DNA of 36,089 nucleotides from Pseudomonadales bacterium. GTDB taxonomy: Bacteria; Pseudomonadota; Gammaproteobacteria; Pseudomonadales; Pseudohongiellaceae. A program made the position numbers and the translations under genes. Location: contig JANQJM010000009.1 of NCBI GenBank assembly GCA_028281635.1, positions 1 to 36,089 on the forward strand, given 5' to 3'. Under the pieces are notes generated by a model. It was not told the DNA's origin. It searched no databases and saw only the letters and a list, made by a program, of their open reading frames with translations. Shown in pieces: positions 7,371 through 16,137 of the stretch (position 1 is the stretch's first letter; every line of letters starts with the position of its first letter).

Positions 7371-8009
7371 TCAGAAACCAAGATAAGGCTCGCGTTGAAA
7401 GGAGTACCACTGAAACTGACAGTCTGCAATTTGGTGTTGCACCACATTAAATCGATCCGCCGGATCTTCCAGCGCGGCAGACACTGTACACAGACTTGGT
7501 ATAACCAAACTACCCATTGCCAGATAGTCCCGTAGAAAACGTGTTAGGTCCTCTTCGTGCAAAAGAGAATAGCGCACCTGAACCTGACTGCTGCGAAGCG
7601 TTATCTGATCATCGGGAAAGGCTACACTCTCCGGATACTCCAGCAGCAGACGGTCCTGCTCACCAATGGTGACATTGATTGGAAACAGATAGTAGCGCTC
7701 CCGAATCTGGGTAATAGCCTCTAACATACTGACCCGATCTTCTTCAGCCATAATGCCATTGGCCACCATGCTGTTGTACAGGCCAATATTGTTAACTATC
7801 ACCTGCTCTGCTTGCTCGATTTCATCGACCTGCCCATTGAGCAGATCCAGATCACTCAGCGCATTGAACTCTTGCCGCTGCATATCATTGCGAAAGGCCG
7901 AGGCACTGACATAGAGACCGACGGAGGAGACGATGACCACCGCCAACAATGTCAATGGCCATCGCAGCCATCGCACATCTTCACGCCAATTTCTTCTACG
8001 CAATGCCAT
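7371..8009 (-). CDS. mshJ: MshJ-like (PilO/GspM-like) inner-membrane protein
   Basis: A bitopic protein of 212 residues. It has an Arg/Trp-rich cytoplasmic N-terminus, one membrane helix (about 17-38), a predicted coiled coil (about 45-105), then a periplasmic alpha/beta domain ending in a short Cys-containing tail. This is the layout of PilO/GspM/MshJ, which pairs with a PilN-like partner in the alignment subcomplex. The start codon shares its A with the stop of the upstream gene (TAATG), which indicates translational coupling to MshI. Sequence similarity is low, as expected in this family, so the name follows from topology and order. Confidence 0.6.
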   Translation of the reverse strand: MALRRRNWREDVRWLRWPLTLLAVVIVSSVGLYVSASAFRNDMQRQEFNALSDLDLLNGQVDEIEQAEQVIVNNIGLYNSMVANGIMAEEDRVSMLEAITQIRERYYLFPINVTIGEQDRLLLEYPESVAFPDDQITLRSSQVQVRYSLLHEEDLTRFLRDYLAMGSLVIPSLCTVSAALEDPADRFNVVQHQIADCQFQWYSFQREPYLGF

Positions 8010-9538
8010 TAGCTTTCCAGACTCACGCTAATGGCAAATTCAGCGTTTACCGCTTCGTCGTCAATTACCGTACTCACCTCACCATCGGGCCCTGACTCCA
8101 CCGGCAGACTTATGGGAGCAGCAGTTGCACCTTCAATAGCATTAAGCGCCTGCAGAAAAATACTTAGCTGGCGTTGCGAGTTGGCAATACTGCTGCCTCC
8201 GGTGACAGTACCGATAAGATCCAGGCTCGCCCGCGCATCACCGTCTAACAGCGTTTGAGTCAAGGAATCTAGTTCTTCCTCTCCCGATAACTGCCAACGC
8301 AATTGGGTGATAGTCACCGTGGGGAATCGCGCGACAACGGCGCTAACCTGTTGCATCAGGTCAATCGGATTCTGCATTTGCGAGTTCAATAGCCGATAGT
8401 TGCTTACCGCAAGACTCATCGCTTCCGAAGGAATAGGTGTTTCGGGAAATTGCGCTGTTAGAGCATCGTATTGCACCCGAATGGGTGCAATTTCAGCTTC
8501 TAACGCAGCGACCCGATTGCCTCGTTCAAGTGCATCTAACAAAAGCGGAAAAGACACACCGAAAGTGATCAACAATGAGGCCAAACTGGTGAAACCAAGT
8601 AGCCGACGCGCCTGGGTGAGATCGTAAAATCGCCTGACCGGCGGTGGTGCATAACGATTCGACAGTTGGCCCGTACGCACTCCCCAATCCAGGCACAGCA
8701 ATACCGCGGTCTTGTCGGCATCGTCACCATGGAAAGACTCCATGGGCAACAAATCCGCCGGACGGTGATGACGAACTACAAAGAAGGTGCCGCGTTTCGC
8801 ATACCCGACAAAATCATCATCTCCCAACTGCGGAGTAATAATGTGCAGATCCAGACTCTGGTCGAAGCCCAACAGACCGATGCGCTCCAGATAGTCCTTG
8901 GTTTGCATGCAATTATCTACGATTTCATCTGCAAGACTGCCGGTACCAGAGACTTGAGTCAGACGGCTAAACATCATCTTTCTATTGGTAACAAAAGTCT
9001 GGCGAATTCCTGTCTCTTCCCAGTTGACAATGAGTGCCGGCCGTTTGGAAAGTAAATTGTAGTGCTCCGCTACTTTGCACAAGGCAAAGGCAGGCGTGGT
9101 AATTCCCTGAACGGGAATTTCTTCCTGTAATAGAACCCTGATCCAGGGTTCGATGATCTGATTCTTGGTTAAGGCACTGAACAAGACCTTGTCATTCTTA
9201 CGCCCGCTGGTTTCCCGCCCCACGATGCTGGAGGATCGATACTCCAAGCCACGAAAATGTTGTTCAGACTTACGATTAAGAAATCCTGCTCTGTCGTAGT
9301 AGCTAACATGGGGTAAGGACTCCACCAGGAAGTCCTCTGCCACAGAATCGATGAGCAGTGTAATCGGTGTAGCAGCGCGCTCCGCCAAATAATTACGAAA
9401 GTTTTCGTGCCCAAAGTCTTCATCGGAAAATTTCGCGTCGTGCACCAACTCGCCTTTGTGTAGCACAAAGACAGACAGGCCCTCAGCATCGATGAGAGCA
9501 ATTCGCTTGGAGCGTTTTCTGCCTATTCTGCTAAGCAC
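8009..9538 (-). CDS. mshI: MshI-like protein, PilM-like domain fused to PilN-like domain
   Basis: A 509-residue component of the pilus alignment complex. Residues about 10-290 resemble the actin-like cytoplasmic PilM/MshI domain (IALIDAEGLSVFVL at the start, with later beta-rich segments). One membrane helix lies at about 312-334, followed by a coiled coil (336-365) and a periplasmic PilN-like alpha/beta region. A single chain therefore combines what PilM and PilN do in other type IV pili. The GTG start has AGGGA about 4 bp upstream. It lies 7 bp after mshG and is coupled to mshJ. The C-terminal tail is acidic. Confidence 0.7.
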   Translation of the reverse strand: MLSRIGRKRSKRIALIDAEGLSVFVLHKGELVHDAKFSDEDFGHENFRNYLAERAATPITLLIDSVAEDFLVESLPHVSYYDRAGFLNRKSEQHFRGLEYRSSSIVGRETSGRKNDKVLFSALTKNQIIEPWIRVLLQEEIPVQGITTPAFALCKVAEHYNLLSKRPALIVNWEETGIRQTFVTNRKMMFSRLTQVSGTGSLADEIVDNCMQTKDYLERIGLLGFDQSLDLHIITPQLGDDDFVGYAKRGTFFVVRHHRPADLLPMESFHGDDADKTAVLLCLDWGVRTGQLSNRYAPPPVRRFYDLTQARRLLGFTSLASLLITFGVSFPLLLDALERGNRVAALEAEIAPIRVQYDALTAQFPETPIPSEAMSLAVSNYRLLNSQMQNPIDLMQQVSAVVARFPTVTITQLRWQLSGEEELDSLTQTLLDGDARASLDLIGTVTGGSSIANSQRQLSIFLQALNAIEGATAAPISLPVESGPDGEVSTVIDDEAVNAEFAISVSLES

Positions 9539-9545
9539 AGCTTCC

Positions 9546-10754
9546 CTACATGTTCAGATTGCTGATGGAATCATAAACCGGGCCCATCACAGACAACATC
9601 ACCCAGCCCAGAATGCCGCCCAGAACAACGGTCATCGTCGGCTGAATCAGAGCCTGAACCTTGTCGATGGAGTCTTTGATATCACGATCATAAAAATAGC
9701 TGACATTGAGTAAGGCTTCATCGAGCTGACCAGTGGTCTCCCCCACCCTGATCATTCGCACTACCAGGGGTGGGAATAAACCAGTGTTCTGAAAACTGAT
9801 GGAAACACCCTGTCCTTCCGAAATATCTTCTCTGGCCTTGGACAAGGCATTACGAATGGCAACGTTACCCACAATGCGCTCAGTAATCTCAATGCATTGC
9901 AGAACCGGGATACCCGCCTTGTACATCATGGCAAAGAAATTAGCGAAGCGTGACAATATAATTTTCTTGAGCACCGGCCCGATCTGCCAGGTGCGCAGTT
10001 TCAGGGAATCAATTTGATAGCGGATATCGTGACTGACAGAGGCCAGGATTCTAATGATCACCGTCAGGACAATAGGCACAACTGTAAACAGGTACCAATA
10101 GCTCACAAAGAAATTCGATGTAGCAATCAACAAACGGGTGTGAAACGGCAGCGTGGAGCCAATACCTTCGATGAAGGCAATTAGCTGCGGCACCAGGTAC
10201 AACATTAGAAAACCAATTACAAAGACGATTGCCAAACCAACGAAAGCGGGAAAGATCAGCAGCTTCTTGGTAGTAGTGATTAACTCGTCCTGCCACTTGA
10301 TCATGCGATTCAAAGATAGGAACACGTCGGGTAACTGCCCACTCTCCTCCCCGGCGGAGATCAGGTTTACAAACATCTCGTCAAATACGGCCGGGTGGGA
10401 TGCCATGGCATCCGAGAGTTTCTGCCCATTTTCTATGTCTTCGATAATCTTTGCTATCACACTGCGAAATGCGGCTTGTTCCACGCTGTCGCGCAAATCC
10501 ACCAGCCCATCAATGATTGATACACCAGAACGGGTCAGCTGCTCCATGTGGAAGCAAAAATTAATCAGATCGATACGACGAATACTATTGGTGGAGAGAA
10601 ACAAGCCTTGCTTGTCTTGCACAAACTTCGCTCGCACCAGGTCCATACCCATGCGAGCCAGCTTGTTCTCCAGATCATTTTCGTTGGCCGCATCCAGCCT
10701 GCCGGTTTGATAGCGGCCACGACTGTCGATCGATTTGTATGCAAACAGAGCCAT
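9546..10754 (-). CDS. mshG: MSHA biogenesis protein MshG, type II secretion F-family platform
   Basis: The inner-membrane platform protein of the pilus, expected to contact the MshE ATPase. At 402 residues it has the normal length for PilC/GspF/MshG. The N-terminus MALFAYKSIDSRGRYQTGRL is the family signature. Two repeated GspF cytoplasmic domains each precede membrane helices (about 168-190, 215-240 and 370-395). The motifs SDAMASHPAVFDEMFVNLI and FANFFAMMYKAGIPVLQCIE are typical of the two repeats. It is 27 bp downstream of mshE and 7 bp upstream of mshI. Confidence 0.9.
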   Translation of the reverse strand: MALFAYKSIDSRGRYQTGRLDAANENDLENKLARMGMDLVRAKFVQDKQGLFLSTNSIRRIDLINFCFHMEQLTRSGVSIIDGLVDLRDSVEQAAFRSVIAKIIEDIENGQKLSDAMASHPAVFDEMFVNLISAGEESGQLPDVFLSLNRMIKWQDELITTTKKLLIFPAFVGLAIVFVIGFLMLYLVPQLIAFIEGIGSTLPFHTRLLIATSNFFVSYWYLFTVVPIVLTVIIRILASVSHDIRYQIDSLKLRTWQIGPVLKKIILSRFANFFAMMYKAGIPVLQCIEITERIVGNVAIRNALSKAREDISEGQGVSISFQNTGLFPPLVVRMIRVGETTGQLDEALLNVSYFYDRDIKDSIDKVQALIQPTMTVVLGGILGWVMLSVMGPVYDSISNLNM

Positions 10755-10781
10755 AGTACGCCTGTCAGGGTAGTCAGTTTA

Positions 10782-12500
10782 TTAGCGACTCACGCGACTC
10801 GTGAGGTCGACGACTCGCGTAATCTCATCAAGACTTGTGATGCCTTCAATCACCCGGCGACAGGCATCGTCAGCCAGGGTTTTGAATCCTGTTGCCACCG
10901 CTGCCTTTAACATCTCATGGGCGGAGGTCTTCTGTGAAATCAGCTTCTTCATGTAGTCATTCACACGAAGAATCTCAACAATAGCAGTACGACCTTTGTA
11001 ACCCGTATGGTCGCACACTGAACAACCTTTCGGTTTATAGATTGTCATGTTCGCTACCGCTTCATCCAGGCCCAATAGCTTTCTTTCCAGATCGCCTATT
11101 TCCTGAGGTTCTTTGCAGTGGGGGCACAACCTACGCAACAGGCGTTGAGCTACAATGCCAATCAAATTGTCAGACAAAATATCTGGCAGGACTCCAAGGT
11201 CCGACAATCGTGACATGGAACCCACTGCAGAATTAGTGTGCAAGGTAGAGAAAACCTGGTGCCCTGTCATTGAGGCACGAAATGCCATCTCTGCGGTTAT
11301 GTCATCTCGAATCTCACCAACAAGAATCACGTCCGGGTCCTGCCGCATCATGGAACGTATACCTTCTGCAAACCCCATCTTCGCTGCTTCATTGATAGAT
11401 GTCTGCCGAATCATAGGCATGGGATATTCCACGGGATCTTCCATGGTCATGATGTTGATGGCTTCGGTATTAATATGATTGAGCACCGAATACAGCGTTG
11501 TGGTCTTACCACTACCAGTAGGACCCGTAACCAGGATCACGCCTTCTGGTTTTGCCAACATCAGCTTCACTGTATGCAGATTTGCTTCACTCATCCCCAG
11601 TGATTCCAACGGTACGATACCCTTGCGCCGATCCAACACACGTAAAACTACGTTCTCACCGTAGCTGGTAGGTTGTGATGCCACGCGGAAATCGATCTGT
11701 CGTCCCATCAGAGACATTGTCAGACGCCCGTCTTGTGGTGCTCGGGATTCAGCGATGTTCATTCCGCTTATCACTTTCAAACGCACAACCATGGCGGGCC
11801 AGTAGCTCTCATGCAGTGAACGTACCTGACGCAAAACACCGTCGATGCGATAGCGAATACGTAGAAAACCTTCTTCTGGCTCGAAATGAATATCAGACGC
11901 ATCTCTTTGTACCGCATCCGCCAGCAAGGCATTTACCAGGCGCACCATAGGATGATTGTACTGGTCTTCACCGGCCTGAATGGCATCCATGTCCACTTCG
12001 CCGGTTTCGATCTCTTGTAAGATGCCGTCGATAGAAAGATCGAAGCCATAGATCTCTTCCGTAATGCGACTAAGTTCCGCATCACCACCCAGCACCGGCA
12101 CAATTTCCAGGTCACCCTCATGCATTCCACGCACCTGGTCCAGTGCGACAATATTGAAGGTGTCTGACATAGCCAGGGTGAGTTCGTGTTTATCCACATC
12201 ATAAGAGATAGGCAAGATCTTGAAGCGGCGCGCCATGTCCTGGGGCACCATGGCGATAGCATTGGCATCAATCACCACATTCGCAAGATCGACACTGGCG
12301 TAACCCGTGTTTTCACTAAGCGCATCGCGGATTATGGAATCGGTGACAAATCCCAATTCGATCATCACTGCGCCAATGCGCTTTTGGCGCACCTTTTGTT
12401 CATGCAGGGCGATACGAAGCTGATCCTCGGTGATCATCCCCCGCTCAATCAGGACTTCACCCAAACGCTTCTTTGGCTGTGCCGCGCTTGCTTCGCTCAT
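10782..12500 (-). CDS. mshE: MSHA pilus extension ATPase MshE (GspE/PilB family)
   Basis: A hexameric ATPase driving pilus polymerisation, 572 residues. The N-terminal MshEN domain has two copies of the RLG/RIG...L motif (12-14 and 41-43, spaced as in known c-di-GMP-binding MshEN modules). The ATPase domain follows with Walker A GPTGSGKT (326-333), an Asp-box around MTMEDPVEYP, a Walker-B-like VILVGEIRDD (391-400) and a His box near Thr/His 419-421. A zinc-binding four-cysteine site is present (Cys459, 462, 493, 496). All catalytic motifs look intact. The ATGA overlap with mshN couples translation. c-di-GMP control of extension is a family-based inference. Confidence 0.93.
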   Translation of the reverse strand: MSEASAAQPKKRLGEVLIERGMITEDQLRIALHEQKVRQKRIGAVMIELGFVTDSIIRDALSENTGYASVDLANVVIDANAIAMVPQDMARRFKILPISYDVDKHELTLAMSDTFNIVALDQVRGMHEGDLEIVPVLGGDAELSRITEEIYGFDLSIDGILQEIETGEVDMDAIQAGEDQYNHPMVRLVNALLADAVQRDASDIHFEPEEGFLRIRYRIDGVLRQVRSLHESYWPAMVVRLKVISGMNIAESRAPQDGRLTMSLMGRQIDFRVASQPTSYGENVVLRVLDRRKGIVPLESLGMSEANLHTVKLMLAKPEGVILVTGPTGSGKTTTLYSVLNHINTEAINIMTMEDPVEYPMPMIRQTSINEAAKMGFAEGIRSMMRQDPDVILVGEIRDDITAEMAFRASMTGHQVFSTLHTNSAVGSMSRLSDLGVLPDILSDNLIGIVAQRLLRRLCPHCKEPQEIGDLERKLLGLDEAVANMTIYKPKGCSVCDHTGYKGRTAIVEILRVNDYMKKLISQKTSAHEMLKAAVATGFKTLADDACRRVIEGITSLDEITRVVDLTSRVSR

Positions 12501-14461
12501 TGTGATGAATTCCCCGACAGCATGGACAATCTGCCTCTGGCAATACTGAGATCGAAACTGGCCGGCGCGTTTTCCGCGTAGGCAATCGCTTCGCGATAAT
12601 AAGTCTGGGCCGGGCTTACCTGATTCAAACGCTCCAGACTTACCGCAAGATTAAAAGCATAGTCGGGATTTACCGGTACACCTTGCAAGGCATCGCTCTT
12701 AGCCTGCTGCAAGGCATCAAAATAACTGCGCTGGGCCTCGTTCCAGCGACCCTGCGCCGCATAGAAGTTCCCGAGCGCATAGATCACCGGCGCCACCTCC
12801 GGCTGTTGTTCGATCAAACGTCGCAACGCTCGTTCCTGTTGCTCCGCACTGCCGCCGGGAATAATGCCTAACAGACCTGCTTGCGCCACCGAATCACTGG
12901 GATCCCGAGCCAACAATCTCGAATAAAGTTCCATGGCCAATGCGGCTTCACCGTTCCTTACGGCAATGGCAGCCAGCCCCAACAGAGCATCGCGCTGTCT
13001 GGGCGATTCCACCAATACTTGTTGGTAAAGTGCCTGGGCTGCGGTCAGGTCATCTCTTTGAAACGCCTGATAAGCGCGTTGTAAATCCGGATCGATTCCC
13101 GTGGGCGTTTCTCTTCGAGTAAAACTGATCAGGTTTACTGGCTGTTGTTCGACTGCTGGCGTGGCATCAAGAGCAGATTCCAGCGCAGTGTTAGTGGCAC
13201 TCTCAGCAGGTCCTACTGCTACTTCCGATGCCACAGGTTGCTCGGTTTCTGCGAGTTCTGTAACCACCGTTGCGGCTGCAGCGTCGACAGGAGTCTCGAC
13301 CACTACTGGAACTTCCACTGTTTCCGCTACCGTTACTTCACTGACCAGCTGATCGAGAGGCGATTCCAACTCAGCAACGACATTTTCCTGAGGCGCCAGT
13401 TGCTGGGGTTCTACCGGAGTCTCAACGAACGAATCCAGGGCCAGTACCGTATCAGTCTCGTCGATAGACTGATTGAATTGCTCTGAGTAGCTGCTCTGAT
13501 TAGCGACAAATTCTTCCGGAATGTTGAAATCATTGCCTCCAGCATCGAGAAAGAAAAAGTAGTAGGAAGCACCTACCAGCACGACTAGTCCGGCTGCTAT
13601 TTGCAATAGCCAAATGCGCTGCGAACGACGCATGCGGAAGCGACGCTTACCGCCACCTTTGCGCTTGGCCGCAAACATGGAACGTGCCGCTCTGCGTTCG
13701 GGTTCAGAGCGCTCGCTGAGAGTTGAGCGCTTCGGCGTAAGTTTCAAGTCCGGCTTGGCTGTTGGCTTGGGCTCCGGTTCAGTAACAGGTTCAGGCGCAT
13801 CAGGTGGTTGCGGCACATACTCCGGCAAATCTGCTGGCGTAGCTTCTTGTGTTGGAGCTGACTTTGGTTCAGTGCTGGGCTCAGTTTTTGCCTGCGGTTT
13901 GGCCGGGGGATAGACCGTTGACTGATCTGAGCTTGCGGATGATTCTGTCGTCTGACGAGTGAGCGCAACCAGCGGTGACTCTGCGCTGTAGTCAGGCGTA
14001 ACGTCGTCGTCAAAGGGTTGGCGCGTTAGTCCCGAAAGTGAACGATCTATCGGTTCCAGCGAGAGTGAATCGGCATCTATTCCAGACAGACTGTCAGAGC
14101 TGGTTTCGGTTGCATCCGGTGATTCCTCGCTTGCTGCAACGGGCGCTTCTTCTATCCCTATCTGCCCTTCTACATCCGATTCATCAAACTCCAGTGTGAC
14201 ATCGGGAATGGGAGACTCAAGCTGTTGAAGGTCAGTAGCTGCAGGCTCTTCAACGGTTTCCGAATCTGCATCCGCAAGCTCACTTTCAGGTTCGACTGGA
14301 GGAACGTCCACTGCAGGCTCGACCCCTTGCTCCTGGGCGGGAGCTGCAGTCTCAGCGGGCGGCGTTTCTGCTGCGGTCGATTCAGCGCCCTGTTCGGTTT
14401 CCTGCTCAGCCTTCTTTTTCTCTTCCTCGGCTTTGCGCAGGGCGTCCATTAATAGGCTCAT
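12497..14461 (-). CDS. mshN: MshN-like TPR protein with long acidic Pro/Glu-rich N-terminus
   Basis: A 654-residue bitopic protein. It begins MSLLMDALRKAEEEKKK, the short N-terminal motif shared by MshN and GspB/ExeB-like proteins. A low-complexity Glu/Pro/Ala/Ser-rich segment (about 20-245) leads to a basic stretch and one membrane helix (284-304). A second low-complexity periplasmic linker (about 310-440) is followed by TPR-like helical repeats (about 455-650; DLTAAQALYQQVLVESPRQRDALLGL is one). TPRs probably bind secretin or pilin components at the periplasmic side. It overlaps mshE by 4 bp and lies 26 bp after mshL. It is much longer than usual MshN (about 400), owing to the low-complexity regions. 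Confidence 0.75.
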   Translation of the reverse strand: MSLLMDALRKAEEEKKKAEQETEQGAESTAAETPPAETAAPAQEQGVEPAVDVPPVEPESELADADSETVEEPAATDLQQLESPIPDVTLEFDESDVEGQIGIEEAPVAASEESPDATETSSDSLSGIDADSLSLEPIDRSLSGLTRQPFDDDVTPDYSAESPLVALTRQTTESSASSDQSTVYPPAKPQAKTEPSTEPKSAPTQEATPADLPEYVPQPPDAPEPVTEPEPKPTAKPDLKLTPKRSTLSERSEPERRAARSMFAAKRKGGGKRRFRMRRSQRIWLLQIAAGLVVLVGASYYFFFLDAGGNDFNIPEEFVANQSSYSEQFNQSIDETDTVLALDSFVETPVEPQQLAPQENVVAELESPLDQLVSEVTVAETVEVPVVVETPVDAAAATVVTELAETEQPVASEVAVGPAESATNTALESALDATPAVEQQPVNLISFTRRETPTGIDPDLQRAYQAFQRDDLTAAQALYQQVLVESPRQRDALLGLAAIAVRNGEAALAMELYSRLLARDPSDSVAQAGLLGIIPGGSAEQQERALRRLIEQQPEVAPVIYALGNFYAAQGRWNEAQRSYFDALQQAKSDALQGVPVNPDYAFNLAVSLERLNQVSPAQTYYREAIAYAENAPASFDLSIARGRLSMLSGNSSQ

Positions 14462-14487
14462 GGAATTATCTCTCTAGCCAGTGCCCA

Positions 14488-16131
14488 TTATTGAGAAGAG
14501 ATGCTGCGTTGTAATCTTGCGTTACCGGTAGTCGGTGTTGGCAAAAATTCTCTGAACTGTTGCAAATCTCCATTGATACTGGGCTGCCTCACCACTATTG
14601 GACGGATGAAGATAATCAATTCCGTCTTGATGGTGGTGTCATCACGGTAGTTAAACGCATCACCGATGATAGGAATTCGATTTACGCCTGGAATACCAGC
14701 CACATCAGAATCGATAGTGTCCTGCATCAGTCCGCCCAGTATAGCGATTTCTCCACTCTCAACTTTGAGCACGGACTCAATTTCGCGAATTTGTAGCTCA
14801 GGAATAGAATTTACCACCTCTGCATCTGCCAGGGCCGGATTAGGGTCATTCACAAACCGTAAAATGCGTGAGATGGTTGGACGCACATTGAGTGTGATTT
14901 GATCGTCTTCACTGATTTGTGGAGTCACTGCCATGGTGAAGCCTACCGGTACCGTGTGCACCTCACTGGTAAACGTCGGAGGAATCGCCGGACTGGTGGC
15001 AGTAGCAGGGAATCCCTGTTCCACCTCGATAGTGAAGTAAATGCGGTTATCTACAACTCTCAGCAAGGCGGTCTGATTGTTCAATGCCATCAGTTTCGGA
15101 CTGGACAGTACGCGCAAGTCTCCGAACTCATTGAGCGCACTGATAGTAGCGGTGATAGCATCGGGGCCAGCACTTTTATCGATAGTAAGAATATTGGTTG
15201 GTGCGGTATCCAGATTTAAACCGGTAAGACTTTGGTTAAAACTTACCTGACCGTTGTCTCTCGCCAAAGCAGACCAGTCCACACCGGCCTGATATCGATC
15301 GTTCAGATTTACTTCCACTACTGTGGCTTCGATCATCACCTGATACAAAGCCCTGGTCCTTACACTTTCGATGAATTCTGAAATTGACAGGTGCTCTCTG
15401 AATGTAGCCCTGACTGACACCAGACCACTTTCAGGACTGATTATGATTGAGCTGGCGACAAGCTCTTCAGAATCGTCCTCCCCTAGCAATGTCCTTAAAT
15501 TGGCTGTCAGCGTTTCCCAAAACGCATTCTCGGTGGACTGAGCGAGTGTGGTGATTGAGTTGTTGCCTTCTTCGCCACCGGCATCATCACCAATGCCTCC
15601 GGTCACCGCAGATGACACATTGACTGCAGATTGTGCACTGCGTTGTATGTTGACGTAATCAATGCTGTAGTTTCGCCAGTGAGGTTGGTCCCTTTGTACA
15701 ATCAGATAGTCTGAGCGATCGAAACGCCAGGTAATATCAACTTGTCGCGCAATTCGATCGAGAATCTGCGGTAAAGTCTGGTCGATAGCATTGATGCTTA
15801 CCGAGCCGCTTACGTTGCGGGGCACATCGATATTGATGTCAGCATCCCGGGCCATGGCAAACAATAATTCACGCACATCAACGTCCTGCACAACCACTGA
15901 ATACAACTCCAATGGCACTTCCTCCTGCGGTGGTGTTACCAGTGGAATTGTTTGCACGATGTCAGGAATGCCTTCCGAAGGTGTCGCAATTGATTCTTCA
16001 GCAAGATGGCGATTATCCACGTCGAATTCTGCATTCGACGACGGTGGATCGAATGGGAGGTTGTTGCAGGAAACCAATCCCATGCAGATCAGGGCGGACA
16101 AGATTAGTTTGCTGCTGACTTCAGGCTTCAT
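14488..16131 (-). CDS. mshL: MshL, secretin of the MSHA pilus
   Basis: The outer-membrane secretin channel through which the pilus exits, 547 residues. It has a lipoprotein signal peptide with lipobox LVSC (Cys22), then a proline-rich linker. A secretin N-domain (about 75-155: VRELLFAMARDADINIDVPRNVSGSVSI) is followed by further N-domain repeats. The C-terminal secretin core (about 260-530) includes LRVLSSPKLMALNNQTALLRV and VESGEIAILGGLMQD, the classical secretin signature. It is 6 bp downstream of mshM and shares its operon. No pilotin gene was recognised in the window. Confidence 0.92.
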   Translation of the reverse strand: MKPEVSSKLILSALICMGLVSCNNLPFDPPSSNAEFDVDNRHLAEESIATPSEGIPDIVQTIPLVTPPQEEVPLELYSVVVQDVDVRELLFAMARDADINIDVPRNVSGSVSINAIDQTLPQILDRIARQVDITWRFDRSDYLIVQRDQPHWRNYSIDYVNIQRSAQSAVNVSSAVTGGIGDDAGGEEGNNSITTLAQSTENAFWETLTANLRTLLGEDDSEELVASSIIISPESGLVSVRATFREHLSISEFIESVRTRALYQVMIEATVVEVNLNDRYQAGVDWSALARDNGQVSFNQSLTGLNLDTAPTNILTIDKSAGPDAITATISALNEFGDLRVLSSPKLMALNNQTALLRVVDNRIYFTIEVEQGFPATATSPAIPPTFTSEVHTVPVGFTMAVTPQISEDDQITLNVRPTISRILRFVNDPNPALADAEVVNSIPELQIREIESVLKVESGEIAILGGLMQDTIDSDVAGIPGVNRIPIIGDAFNYRDDTTIKTELIIFIRPIVVRQPSINGDLQQFREFLPTPTTGNARLQRSISSQ

Positions 16132-16137
16132 TGAGAG

